A DNA stretch of 64,000 bases. It comes from CACPJA01 sp964629335 (GTDB lineage Bacteria; Pseudomonadota; Gammaproteobacteria; Steroidobacterales; UBA11654). The DNA lies in contig CAZVRH010000001.1 in NCBI GenBank assembly GCA_964629335.1, positions 1 to 64,000 of the forward strand. The letters run 5' to 3'. The translations under genes were made by a program, and so were the position numbers. A model generated the notes under the pieces. The model was not told the origin of the DNA. It made no database searches and saw only the letters and a program-made list of their open reading frames with translations. This document shows, one piece after another, positions 24,576 through 32,978 of the stretch; position 1 is the first letter of the stretch, and each line of letters opens with the position of its first letter.

Positions 24576-25613
24576 CTATAAATTATTATTGATCTGTTTA
24601 TAAGCCAACTCGGCACCTAGACCCAAAGCTCTTATCTTTCTCTTAGCAACATCTACAGAAATTGGAGCCATGCCACAATTACTGCAGGCAATTAATCTTT
24701 CAGAATCCATATGTTTAAGCGCTTCTAAGATATTGTCTTTGACCTCATCTGCCGTTTCTATATGATCATTAACTACTCCAATCACTCCAACCATGATTTC
24801 TTTATCTGGGAGTAGACGCATGAGTTCTGGTGGAACATTTGAACCAGCAAATTCTAATGAAATCTGGTCAATATTACTTTTATTGATTTCAGGAAAAAGT
24901 GATTCGTATTCTTTCCATTGATCTCCCAATGTTTTTTTCCAATTAAGATTTTCCTCTATTCCATAACCATAACAAATATGAACAGCAGTCTTGCAATCAA
25001 GATTAGCTGCAGCTATTCCCAATGCCTCCATACCCCAGTCAATAGATTCATTGGTGAATGAGTTAAATGCTGGCTCATCAAATTGAATGATATCAATCCC
25101 TGCGTTTGCTAGTTCCTTGGCTTCATCATTTAGAAGCTCTGCGAAATGCATGGCCATATCCTGTGATGAGGTGTAATAATCGTTGGCAATTGTATCGGAG
25201 ATGGTAAGTGGTCCGGGGAGAGTAAATTTAGTGATGCTTTCTGTATTTTCTCTTAGAAAACTGGCTTCCTTAAGATGCACAGAGCCTTGTCTTTGAACCG
25301 CATCAGTTACCGTGGGGACTTCTACTGTGTATCGGTCATTTCTAATGCCCATTTGGGTTTTTTTATCCCAATCTATACCGCTGATCTTTTCCAGGAAGCC
25401 ATGAACAAAATGTATACGAAATTGCTCGCCTTCAGAAACAATCTTTAAGCCTGCATTTTCCTGCTCCTCAATCCAAAGCTTGGCTGATTTTTTTTGCTTA
25501 TCCCAAAGCTCATCACCTGAGACCTTCCATTGAGGCCATAAAGTTTGTGTCTCAGCAAGCCAATCATATTTTGGCAAGCTTCCAGCAGTGGTCGCTTTAA
25601 AAATTTTTTTCAT
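24576..25613 (-). CDS. Short (core) MetE-like methionine synthase
   Basis: This 345-aa protein corresponds to the C-terminal catalytic half of cobalamin-independent methionine synthase. It has FKATTAGSLP at the start, IIQFDEPAF, the Zn ligands of AVHICYGYG (His, Cys) and the late Cys in RLIACSNCGMAP. It lacks the N-terminal MetE domain that binds polyglutamyl folate. Such core enzymes are known families that transfer a methyl group to homocysteine from non-standard donors or with a helper protein. It is wedged between pth and ychF, spaced 1 and 2 nt, so it is expressed with them. Confidence 0.82.
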   Translation of the reverse strand: MKKIFKATTAGSLPKYDWLAETQTLWPQWKVSGDELWDKQKKSAKLWIEEQENAGLKIVSEGEQFRIHFVHGFLEKISGIDWDKKTQMGIRNDRYTVEVPTVTDAVQRQGSVHLKEASFLRENTESITKFTLPGPLTISDTIANDYYTSSQDMAMHFAELLNDEAKELANAGIDIIQFDEPAFNSFTNESIDWGMEALGIAAANLDCKTAVHICYGYGIEENLNWKKTLGDQWKEYESLFPEINKSNIDQISLEFAGSNVPPELMRLLPDKEIMVGVIGVVNDHIETADEVKDNILEALKHMDSERLIACSNCGMAPISVDVAKRKIRALGLGAELAYKQINNNL

Positions 25614-25614
25614 T

Positions 25615-26199
25615 TTACTGGTTAAAATGATTCATGGCCTCATCAAGACCGCGATCTAATATTATTTCAATGCTCTCTATTGCATCAAGTTTTGAACCTT
25701 CTATTTTGTCTTTATCGTTTTGTGAAGGGTTCTTAAGTACATAGTCAATCACCTCTCCTTTTGATGGATGACCTATGCCAATTCTGATTCTTGTAAAATC
25801 TGAACTTCCACAACATTGGATGATATCTCTTAAGCCGTTGTGTCCAGCATGCCCTCCTCCAAACTTGAGTTGCAGGTTGCCTGGCTCTATATCCAGATCA
25901 TCATGAATCACACAAATGTCTTCGGGTTTTAGTTTATAGAATTTTATTAACTGATTAACTGAATAACCACTCTCATTCATAAATTTTGACGGCTTAAAGA
26001 GAATAATCTCTTGATCTCTTAGATTTGTCTTAATAAATACACCAGAAACTTTTGCATGTTTCTTGAAATCAATTAAGTCATATTTATCCGAGAGCTTATC
26101 TAAAACTTGATAACCAAGATTGTGTCTGTTTCTAGTGTAGCGTTTACCTGGATTTCCCAACCCAATAAAGACTCTGGGAATAAGTTTTTGAGGTCGCAT
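25615..26199 (-). CDS. pth: Peptidyl-tRNA hydrolase
   Basis: This 194-aa Pth1 enzyme releases peptides from prematurely dropped peptidyl-tRNA. GLGNPGKRYTRNRHNLGYQ carries the substrate-binding Asn and catalytic His; DDLDIEPGNLQLKFGGGHAGHNGL is the second family block. Length matches E. coli Pth. It lies 18 nt downstream of rplY in the conserved rplY-pth order and one base from the MetE-like start. Confidence 0.97.
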   Translation of the reverse strand: MRPQKLIPRVFIGLGNPGKRYTRNRHNLGYQVLDKLSDKYDLIDFKKHAKVSGVFIKTNLRDQEIILFKPSKFMNESGYSVNQLIKFYKLKPEDICVIHDDLDIEPGNLQLKFGGGHAGHNGLRDIIQCCGSSDFTRIRIGIGHPSKGEVIDYVLKNPSQNDKDKIEGSKLDAIESIEIILDRGLDEAMNHFNQ

Positions 26200-26217
26200 A
26201 AGAATACTATACTATTG

Positions 26218-26940
26218 CTATTCTTTATTTTCCTCGGTATCTCCTTCAGCAGCCTTATCTCCAGTCTCCTCAGCTCCTTCAGCTCCTTCTTCGCCTTCAG
26301 CTTCAGCCCCTTCTTCAAGAGCTTCCTCATCAGCTTCGGGTTCAATCTCCTCTTCTGCAATTCTAAGTAATCTAACAGCAACGATTGGCTCATTAACAGG
26401 TTCCTCTTGAGTGAGTAGAGAAATTTCAACACCTTCTGGAAGAACAATATCTTCCAAATAGAGCATCTCATCTAATTTAAGATCGATGACATCCACCTCA
26501 ATTTTTTCAGGTAAATTTTTCGGTAAGCAACTGACTTCTATTTCATTCATTAGTGGTGTTACTGTGCCTCCCTCAAGTTTTACACCTTCAGACATTTCTT
26601 CATTTATAAATTGAAGAGGAATGCTCACTTTAATAACCTGATCCGCTATAACTCGTTGGAGATCTAGATGTATTATTTGTCGCTTTGAAGGGTGAACTTG
26701 TACATTTTTTATAAGAACAGATTCTTGTTTATCATCAATTTGTATATTGAGAATACTATTGAGAAAACTTTCATTAGCTAATTTTCTTAGGAGTTGATTA
26801 TGATCAATGGCCAGGTTTAAGGTCTCTTTTTCAGCACCGTAAATAACTGCTGGAACCATACCAGCATGCCTCATTCGTCTAGAATGAGAAGTTCCAGATT
26901 CGTCTCTTGATTCAGCAATTAAATCTATTTCATTAGCCAT
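26218..26940 (-). CDS. rplY: 50S ribosomal protein L25 (long CTC form)
   Basis: This 240-aa L25/CTC protein has an N-terminal 5S rRNA-binding domain (ESRDESGTSHSRRMRHAGMVPAVIYG) and a C-terminal TL5-like beta domain. It ends in an extremely acidic, Ala/Gly/Glu-rich tail of ~45 residues (EEEIEPEADEEALEEGAEAEG...). It sits between prs and pth as in other gammaproteobacteria. The tail is simple-sequence and likely disordered. Confidence 0.95.
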   Translation of the reverse strand: MANEIDLIAESRDESGTSHSRRMRHAGMVPAVIYGAEKETLNLAIDHNQLLRKLANESFLNSILNIQIDDKQESVLIKNVQVHPSKRQIIHLDLQRVIADQVIKVSIPLQFINEEMSEGVKLEGGTVTPLMNEIEVSCLPKNLPEKIEVDVIDLKLDEMLYLEDIVLPEGVEISLLTQEEPVNEPIVAVRLLRIAEEEIEPEADEEALEEGAEAEGEEGAEGAEETGDKAAEGDTEENKE

Positions 26941-27036
26941 GATTTTTCTTTTAGAAACTATTTATCCTTAAAATGGGGGGAAATAATAACCGATGTTGTG
27001 ATATGTGGCTAGTGAAAAATATTTCTTCAGTAAAGA

Positions 27037-27990
27037 CTAATCGGCATAGAGAGAACTCACAGACGCATCATCAATCATTCTCTGTATGGTTTCACCTAAT
27101 AGCTCAGCTATGGATAATTGCCTAATCTTACCAATGGCTTGAGCTTCCTCACACAGCGGTATTGTGTCTGTGACAACTAGTTCATCGAGTTCTGACTCTT
27201 CTATCCTTTCAAGAGCAGGTCCAGACAAGACAGGGTGTGCTGCGTATGCCACGGTTTTAATAGCCCCTTTTTCTTTAAGAGCTGAAGCTGCATTGCACAA
27301 CGTTCCAGCTGTGTCGACCATGTCATCAAATAAGATTGTTGTTTTACCATCTACATCTCCAATGATGTTCATGACTTCTGATTTATTAGCTGCTTCTCTT
27401 CTTTTGTCAATGATAGCTAGACCTGCATTATCAAGGCGTCTTGCTATAGCTCGAGCACGTAAAACACCTCCCACATCAGGGGAAACAATCACTTGTTCAT
27501 CATATTTCTGTCTCCAAATATCACTTAGCAGCACTTGCGATGAATAAATATTATCTACAGGAATTGAGAAAAAACCCTCTATCTGGTCCGCATGAAGGTC
27601 TACCGTGATGAGTCTCTGTATGCCAGCAGTTTCCATCAGATTAGCGACCAGTTTTGCTGAAACAGGGCCCCGAGTGTTTCTTGGTCTTCTGTCTTGCCTT
27701 GAATAACCAAAGTAAGGAACGACTGCTGAGATAGACTTTGCAGATGCCCGCTTGCAAGCATCTGCCATCAATAAAAGTTGCATGAGATGTTCATTGGCCG
27801 GTTCATATGTAGACTGCATAAGAAAAACATGCATCCCTCGAATATTTTCTGAAATCTCTATGCTGGTCTCCGAATCACTAAACCGATTGACCTGCATCCA
27901 GCCAAGAGGTTGATTGAGATAACGTCCTACTAAGCTCCCTAATGCGCTAGATGCTGGACCCGCAAATAGAATTAATTTATCTCTATCCAT
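27037..27990 (-). CDS. prs: Ribose-phosphate pyrophosphokinase
   Basis: This 317-aa PRPP synthetase makes phosphoribosyl pyrophosphate from ribose-5-phosphate and ATP for nucleotide, His and Trp synthesis. The two halves of the family are intact: FSDSETSIEISENIRG, the RQDRRPRNTRGP loop, LHADQIEGFF and the PRPP loop DDMVDTAGTL. Length is normal. The tRNA-Gln gene lies 42 nt upstream in the same direction and rplY 96 nt downstream. Confidence 0.97.
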   Translation of the reverse strand: MDRDKLILFAGPASSALGSLVGRYLNQPLGWMQVNRFSDSETSIEISENIRGMHVFLMQSTYEPANEHLMQLLLMADACKRASAKSISAVVPYFGYSRQDRRPRNTRGPVSAKLVANLMETAGIQRLITVDLHADQIEGFFSIPVDNIYSSQVLLSDIWRQKYDEQVIVSPDVGGVLRARAIARRLDNAGLAIIDKRREAANKSEVMNIIGDVDGKTTILFDDMVDTAGTLCNAASALKEKGAIKTVAYAAHPVLSGPALERIEESELDELVVTDTIPLCEEAQAIGKIRQLSIAELLGETIQRMIDDASVSSLYAD

Positions 27991-28032
27991 TGTACTCTTG
28001 ACTCGTTTTTGTGTTATTAATCATATGTCTTC

Positions 28033-28107
28033 TGGCTGGGGTGGCAGGATTCGAACCTGCGAATCACGGGATCAAAACCCGTTGCCTTACCGCTTGGCTA
28101 CACCCCA
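28033..28107 (-). tRNA. tRNA-Gln (UUG anticodon)
   Basis: The complement strand gives a 75-nt cloverleaf: acceptor TGGGGTG/CACCCCA with an encoded GCCA 3' end, D-arm AGCC...GGC, anticodon loop TTTTGAT (anticodon TTG, 28073-28075) and T-arm with TTCGAAT. A U1-A72 pair is typical of tRNA-Gln. It sits next to prs, as in pseudomonads. Confidence 0.96.
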
Positions 28108-28184
28108 TGATAAAAACTTTTTTATTACAATGGGGTCATTCTGAAGTTGCTTGATTACCGTGTCAAGCGAGTGGTTTGGATAAT

Positions 28185-28826
28185 TCATTTGTTTTCAAAA
28201 AATTTTTGAGAAAAAGTTAATTCATAAAACTCATTTGAAACCAAAACTTTCTTTGGTAAAAAAATATCTTCAAAATTTGTATACGTCTCAAAACGGATAT
28301 CGTGATAGGGAATTTCAATTGATTCCAGCATACCCAATTTACCTCTAACCATCTTGTTTACTGGTAAAGATGAGGTGCGAGCTATCAATAGAGAGGATAA
28401 AGTAAAGTTTAATGACTCAATAATTTCTAGCTCTGTGCTTGAAAACGATATATTTGAATTCTTGAGCAGGGCTTTTAAATCCTCCGCATTAGATGAAAGT
28501 ACGCTTCTACCAAAGAAATCTGTTAATAAGATATAGTCTTTGTTATCTTGATGGTCTATTTTGTAATTCCCTAAAAAATTATCCTCTTTTGTTTTTAATG
28601 ACACGGCTCCTGAAATACTGAAGTTACGAGTATTTTGGATTCTCATTTGGTTATTTTCCCAGTTAACTGTTTGATTTTTAAGCTGAACATTACTGCAGCT
28701 CAAAATAAAGGATGTGACTACAATAATGCCCAAGATCGATAAATAACGACTCTTTATATATTTTTTGAGTATAAAATAGTCACTGAATATTTTTTTTATA
28801 CCTATGAAAGATTCAATCATAAACAA
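28185..28826 (-). CDS. lolB: Outer-membrane lipoprotein LolB-like
   Basis: This is a LolB-type lipoprotein receptor, with lipobox FILSC after the hydrophobic SILGIIVVTS and a ~170-residue beta-rich domain (FSISGAVSLKTKEDNFLGNYKI...). LolB inserts lipoproteins delivered by LolA into the outer membrane. The assignment rests partly on its place between tRNA-Gln/prs and prfA. The frame as given starts at ATG 28826 or 28820 and overlaps the divergent prfA start (28804). It leaves an unusually long ~27-residue stretch before the leader core, so the true start is uncertain. ispE, usually next to lolB, is absent. Confidence 0.72.
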   Translation of the reverse strand: MFMIESFIGIKKIFSDYFILKKYIKSRYLSILGIIVVTSFILSCSNVQLKNQTVNWENNQMRIQNTRNFSISGAVSLKTKEDNFLGNYKIDHQDNKDYILLTDFFGRSVLSSNAEDLKALLKNSNISFSSTELEIIESLNFTLSSLLIARTSSLPVNKMVRGKLGMLESIEIPYHDIRFETYTNFEDIFLPKKVLVSNEFYELTFSQKFFENK

Positions 28827-29886
28827 ACTAACGATTATTAAGGAACAGTACCATTCTATTGGAAATCAACTGTCAGATGAAGCTACGCAAAAGAATAATA
28901 AGTTGATGGTTGAACTCTCCAAAGAAATCTCCCGTATAGAACCGGTTGTAAAACTATTTGAAAAATATTTATCTTTAATGCAAGAACAAGAGAACACGAC
29001 AGTACTCATTACAGAAAAAGACGGTGATCTACAAGCGCTAGCTAAAGAAGAAATTGAAATTATTGATAATCAACTCCAAGAGATAGAGCAAGAAATTCTT
29101 CCGCTCCTGCTTACGGATGACCCAAGAGATAAGAGCGACATCTATTTAGAGATAAGAGCAGGCACAGGCGGTCAAGAAGCAGCTATTTTTGCAGGTGATA
29201 TTTTCAGAATGTACGCCAGATATTGTGAAGAACAAAACTGGTCTGTAGAAATATTAAATCAGAATGAAAGCGGTCAAGGAGGATTTAAAGAAATTATAGC
29301 TCGTGTTCTAGGCCAAGGTGTATTCTCCAAACTTAAATTTGAGTCAGGTACGCACCGCGTTCAAAGAATTCCTAAAACTGAGTCACAAGGCAGAATTCAT
29401 ACTTCGGCTTGTACTGTCGCTGTTATTCCTGAAGTCGATGAAGTAGACGAAATTGAAATCAATGCCAATGATCTAAGAGTTGACACTTTTAGGGCATCCG
29501 GTGCAGGTGGACAGCATGTCAACAAAACCGATTCAGCAGTTCGTCTCACTCACATTCCAACGGGGACAGTTGCTGAGTGCCAGGACAATAGATCTCAGCA
29601 TAAAAACAAAGCCAAAGCCATGAGTCTCCTTAAAGCTAGAATTTATGACATGGAGCAAAAAAAGATAGCGGATCAACAAGCTCAAGAAAGAAAGATGATG
29701 GTAGGGAGTGGCGATAGATCTGAAAGAATTAGAACGTATAACTTTCCACAAGGCAGAATTACCGATCACCGTATAGGACTGACCCTTTATAATCTTGCAG
29801 AAGTAATGGAAGGGGATTTGAGCAACCTAATTGAGTCCTTGGCTCAAGAAAATGCAGCTAAACAAATGTCCCAGTTAGATAATTAA
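28804..29886 (+). CDS. prfA: Peptide chain release factor 1
   Basis: This 360-aa release factor recognises UAA/UAG stops. The GGQ motif that triggers peptidyl-tRNA hydrolysis is in ASGAGGQHVNKTDSAVR, and the LEIRAGTGGQEAAIFAGD and ESQGRIHTSACTVAV blocks are family-typical. The N-terminus MKDSIINKL aligns with E. coli MKPSIVAKL, fixing ATG 28804. hemA, which commonly precedes prfA, is missing; lolB lies divergently and overlaps the start. prmC follows after 7 nt. Confidence 0.97.
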   Translation: MKDSIINKLTIIKEQYHSIGNQLSDEATQKNNKLMVELSKEISRIEPVVKLFEKYLSLMQEQENTTVLITEKDGDLQALAKEEIEIIDNQLQEIEQEILPLLLTDDPRDKSDIYLEIRAGTGGQEAAIFAGDIFRMYARYCEEQNWSVEILNQNESGQGGFKEIIARVLGQGVFSKLKFESGTHRVQRIPKTESQGRIHTSACTVAVIPEVDEVDEIEINANDLRVDTFRASGAGGQHVNKTDSAVRLTHIPTGTVAECQDNRSQHKNKAKAMSLLKARIYDMEQKKIADQQAQERKMMVGSGDRSERIRTYNFPQGRITDHRIGLTLYNLAEVMEGDLSNLIESLAQENAAKQMSQLDN

Positions 29887-29893
29887 TCAATTC

Positions 29894-30739
29894 GTGATGA
29901 AAGAACATTCTAGCGATAATATTATTGAACAAGCCACTAATTATTTATCGTCAATTACAGAAAATCCGAGATTAGAATCTGAAATTTTACTGGCTGATCT
30001 GTTGCAAAAAGACAGAACAGATTTTTACAAGAGAAACATATCGATTGATGATGCGTCGTATAGAAAATACCAAACTATATTATCTAAAAGGCATCTAGGC
30101 ATGCCTCTAGCTTATCTCACTGGTAAGAAAGAATTTTGGTCAGTTCTCTTAGAAGTGAATGAACATGTACTAATCCCTAGACCTGAAACAGAACTGTTAG
30201 TTGAGCAATGTCTTTTAATTATCAATAACTATGAGAACCCTAGCGTTCTAGAACTTGGTACTGGCTCAGGGGCAATATCAATAGCATTAGCAAAAGAACA
30301 TTCTCAAATTCCATTCACAGCCACTGATCTTTCGACTAAAGCACTTAATTTAGCAAGGCAAAATGCCATTCAAAATCATGTAACCAATGTTAGCTTTAAA
30401 CAATCCGATTGGTTTCAAGGGATCTCTGAACAATTCAGCATCATCGTCAGCAATCCACCTTATGTGGATCGAGATGAATTAACGCGAGACCAGATTTTGA
30501 AACTATATTATGAACCTGAAATAGCTTTATACGCTGATGATTCAGGACAATCTGCTCTGAGTCATATTATTAAAACCAGCCATCAGTTTTTAAATAAAAA
30601 TGGGTTTCTTTTATTAGAGCATGGCTACAATCAACAAGATTTTTGTCAAAAACAGATGCATGAGAGTGGGTACACTAACGTCATGACCTATAAGGACTCC
30701 AATCATCTTCCAAGAGTTACAATGGGACAAATCAAGTAG
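29894..30739 (+). CDS. prmC: Release factor glutamine methyltransferase PrmC (HemK)
   Basis: This 281-aa SAM-dependent methyltransferase modifies the GGQ glutamine of release factors 1 and 2. It has the SAM motif VLELGTGSGAISIAL, the NPPYVDRDEL catalytic motif and the helical N-terminal domain (NPRLESEILLADLL). It is 7 nt after its substrate gene prfA and 2 nt before moeB. Confidence 0.96.
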   Translation: MMKEHSSDNIIEQATNYLSSITENPRLESEILLADLLQKDRTDFYKRNISIDDASYRKYQTILSKRHLGMPLAYLTGKKEFWSVLLEVNEHVLIPRPETELLVEQCLLIINNYENPSVLELGTGSGAISIALAKEHSQIPFTATDLSTKALNLARQNAIQNHVTNVSFKQSDWFQGISEQFSIIVSNPPYVDRDELTRDQILKLYYEPEIALYADDSGQSALSHIIKTSHQFLNKNGFLLLEHGYNQQDFCQKQMHESGYTNVMTYKDSNHLPRVTMGQIK

Positions 30740-30741
30740 AG

Positions 30742-31476
30742 ATGGCTAAGAGTTTAAGATACATAAGTCATCATAACCTAGAGGGTTTTGGTGAAAAAGC
30801 TCAGCAAAAGCTATCTAAAAGTTCTGCGGTAATAATTGGGATTGGCGGTCTTGGTTCAGCTGCAAGCCTTTATCTGACAGTGTCAGGATTGGGTAGATTA
30901 ACTTTGATCGACTACGATACAGTTGATGAATCTAACCTGTCTAGACAGATTTTATTTCAGAAAACAGATATCGGTATGAATAAAGCACACGTTGCTAAAG
31001 AAAAACTCAAGAAATTTAATGAAACTGCTTCAATTCATTCTGTAAATAAAAAACCTTCGATAAGTGAGCTTAAAAATTACGTGAATGAATGTGATGTAAT
31101 TATCGACGCAACGGACAATCTTGAATCGAGGTTAATGATAAATCAAGTTGCATATGAGCTAAAAAAACCTCTTTGTATCGGAGCAGCAATCCGTTATGAA
31201 GGACATCTGATCACTATTTTAAATAAAAGAACCGATCAAAGTTGTCTCAATTGTCTCTATGATTTAGGTGATGATAGTCTTCTAGATTGTCAAGGAATTG
31301 GGGTCATTTCACCCGTGGTCGGGATCATGGGCTCCATGATGGCAATGGAATGCATAAAAACCATTTCAGGTTTAAATAACAATCAAACAAATAAGGTTTC
31401 AATCTTTGACTTTAAAAATAATATCTATAACAGTATCGGTCTGAATAAGAGTGATGATTGCCCTGTATGTTCTTAG
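30742..31476 (+). CDS. moeB: MoeB/ThiF/HesA-type E1-like adenylyltransferase
   Basis: This 244-aa E1-like enzyme adenylates the C-terminal Gly-Gly of a MoaD- or ThiS-type sulfur carrier. It has the ATP loop IIGIGGLGSAASLYLTVSG, the catalytic stretch DYDTVDESNLSRQ and two CxxC Zn pairs (CLNCLYD; CPVC at the C-terminus). The prfA-prmC-moeB order is known in pseudomonads, hence the symbol; a ThiF role is equally possible without finding the partner carrier protein. Confidence 0.83.
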   Translation: MAKSLRYISHHNLEGFGEKAQQKLSKSSAVIIGIGGLGSAASLYLTVSGLGRLTLIDYDTVDESNLSRQILFQKTDIGMNKAHVAKEKLKKFNETASIHSVNKKPSISELKNYVNECDVIIDATDNLESRLMINQVAYELKKPLCIGAAIRYEGHLITILNKRTDQSCLNCLYDLGDDSLLDCQGIGVISPVVGIMGSMMAMECIKTISGLNNNQTNKVSIFDFKNNIYNSIGLNKSDDCPVCS

Positions 31477-31541
31477 ATATTCTTTAATATTGATGTTAAA
31501 TGATTTGATCTTCGTTGATCTTCTTAGAAAAAGAATATACC

Positions 31542-32978
31542 TTACTTAGACAATTCTTCAACCATCAGCTCATTGACTAGTCTTGGATTAGCTGTACCTC
31601 GAGTCTTTTGCATCACTTGACCGATTAAAAACCCTAAAACCTGTTTTTTACCTGCAAGATATTGATTCTTTTGATCTTGATGTTCCGTTAACACTTCTCT
31701 AACCACTAATTTGATCTCGTCTTTGTCACTAATTTGTTTTAATCCTTGCTGTTCTATCAGATGATCAACCTCTAACGCGCCGTCTTTTAATTGTTGAAGC
31801 AAATTTTTTGCTATTGTTGTAGATATGGTACCGTCATCAATTCTCTCGATTAATTGAGCCAATGATTTTGGAGTTACAGATAGATCTTTAACCGGGATAT
31901 TCTCTTTATTACTAATGGCCATGATTTCTGAAAGTAACCAGTTAGCCAAATGTTGCGGTTGACCATTGTATGCTTTAAGAGCGTCTTCAAAATAATCGAT
32001 CAAGTCTATACTTCTTGTAATTTCATAGGCATCTTCTTTCTTAATAGCTAGTTGATTAATATATCGATCAACTTTTTCTTCAAGTTTTTCTGGAAGAGTA
32101 ATAGCGATTGCTTCTATGAGGTCTGCATCAATACTTATAGGTAATAAATCAGGGTCTGGAAAATATCTATAATCGTTCGCCTCTTCCTTGTTCCTCATAG
32201 ATCTTGTTTCATCAAGATTAGAATCATAAAGACGTGTCTCTTGAATCACTTCTTTACCCTCCTCCAATAGCTCCTTCTGTCTTTCAATCTCGTAATTTAT
32301 TGCATTCTCTACAAACCTAAAAGAATTAATATTTTTTATTTCAGCTCTGGTTCCAAGTTTCTTATCACCTTTAGGCTTTAATGAAACATTAGCATCGCAT
32401 CTAAAAGACCCTTCCTGCATATTTCCATCTGAAATTTTAAGGTAACGAACCAACTGATGCATTTTTTGCATATAAAGAGACGCTTCTTTGGCAGAACTAA
32501 GCTCCGGTTCCGAAACAATTTCCAAAAGGGGAGTTCCGGCTCTATTGAGATCAATTGCTGTCTCATTATCAAACTTATCGTGTATGGATTTACCCGCGTC
32601 CTCCTCTAAATGTGCTCGAGTCACACCAATCCTTTTTTCCGTTCCATCATCAAGTCGAATAACCAATGATCCTGCCGCAACAATAGGGAGTTCGTATTGA
32701 CTGATCTGATAACCCTTAGGCAAGTCAGGATAAAAATAGTTTTTTCTAGCAAAGATGGATCTGTTTGCAATCTTGGCATCTATCGCTAAACCAAATTTGA
32801 TTGCCATCATCACAGCCTCTTTATTTAAGACCGGTAAAACGCCCGGATAGCCTAGATCCACTAAAGAAGTGTTGGTATTTTGCTCAGCACCATAACCTGT
32901 TGAAGCTCCTGAAAAAATCTTACTCTTGGTTGATAACTGAACATGAATCTCAAGACCAATGACTGTGTCCCAACTCAC
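31542..32978 (-). CDS. gatB: Asp-tRNA(Asn)/Glu-tRNA(Gln) amidotransferase subunit B
   Basis: This 478-aa GatB binds misacylated tRNA, phosphorylates the side-chain carboxylate and receives ammonia from GatA. The N-terminal WDTVIGLEIHVQLSTKSKIFSGAS, LNRAGTPLLEIVSEPE and the C-terminal YqeY-like tail (GFLIGQVMQKTRGTANPRLVNEL) are diagnostic. It overlaps gatA by 4 nt in the gatC-gatA-gatB operon. Confidence 0.97.
   Translation of the reverse strand: MSWDTVIGLEIHVQLSTKSKIFSGASTGYGAEQNTNTSLVDLGYPGVLPVLNKEAVMMAIKFGLAIDAKIANRSIFARKNYFYPDLPKGYQISQYELPIVAAGSLVIRLDDGTEKRIGVTRAHLEEDAGKSIHDKFDNETAIDLNRAGTPLLEIVSEPELSSAKEASLYMQKMHQLVRYLKISDGNMQEGSFRCDANVSLKPKGDKKLGTRAEIKNINSFRFVENAINYEIERQKELLEEGKEVIQETRLYDSNLDETRSMRNKEEANDYRYFPDPDLLPISIDADLIEAIAITLPEKLEEKVDRYINQLAIKKEDAYEITRSIDLIDYFEDALKAYNGQPQHLANWLLSEIMAISNKENIPVKDLSVTPKSLAQLIERIDDGTISTTIAKNLLQQLKDGALEVDHLIEQQGLKQISDKDEIKLVVREVLTEHQDQKNQYLAGKKQVLGFLIGQVMQKTRGTANPRLVNELMVEELSK

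Noticed and set aside
26218..26360. Simple-sequence tract at the rplY 3' end as a repeat element or CRISPR
   Set aside because: It is coding for the acidic Glu/Ala/Gly tail of L25; units are irregular and there are no spacers. No CRISPR-like direct repeats were seen anywhere.
26100..26471. 123-aa Lys/Leu-rich frame across rplY and pth
   Set aside because: Out-of-frame reading of the acidic L25 tail repeats; both real genes have clear motifs.
27164..27547. 127-aa open frame opposite prs
   Set aside because: Ser/Ala-rich antisense shadow over the PRPP loop region; prs is fully conserved.
31475..31538. ATATTCTTT/AAAGAATAT inverted repeat between moeB and gatB
   Set aside because: The arms are 9 nt of A/T-rich sequence separated by 44 nt; too weak for a terminator call.
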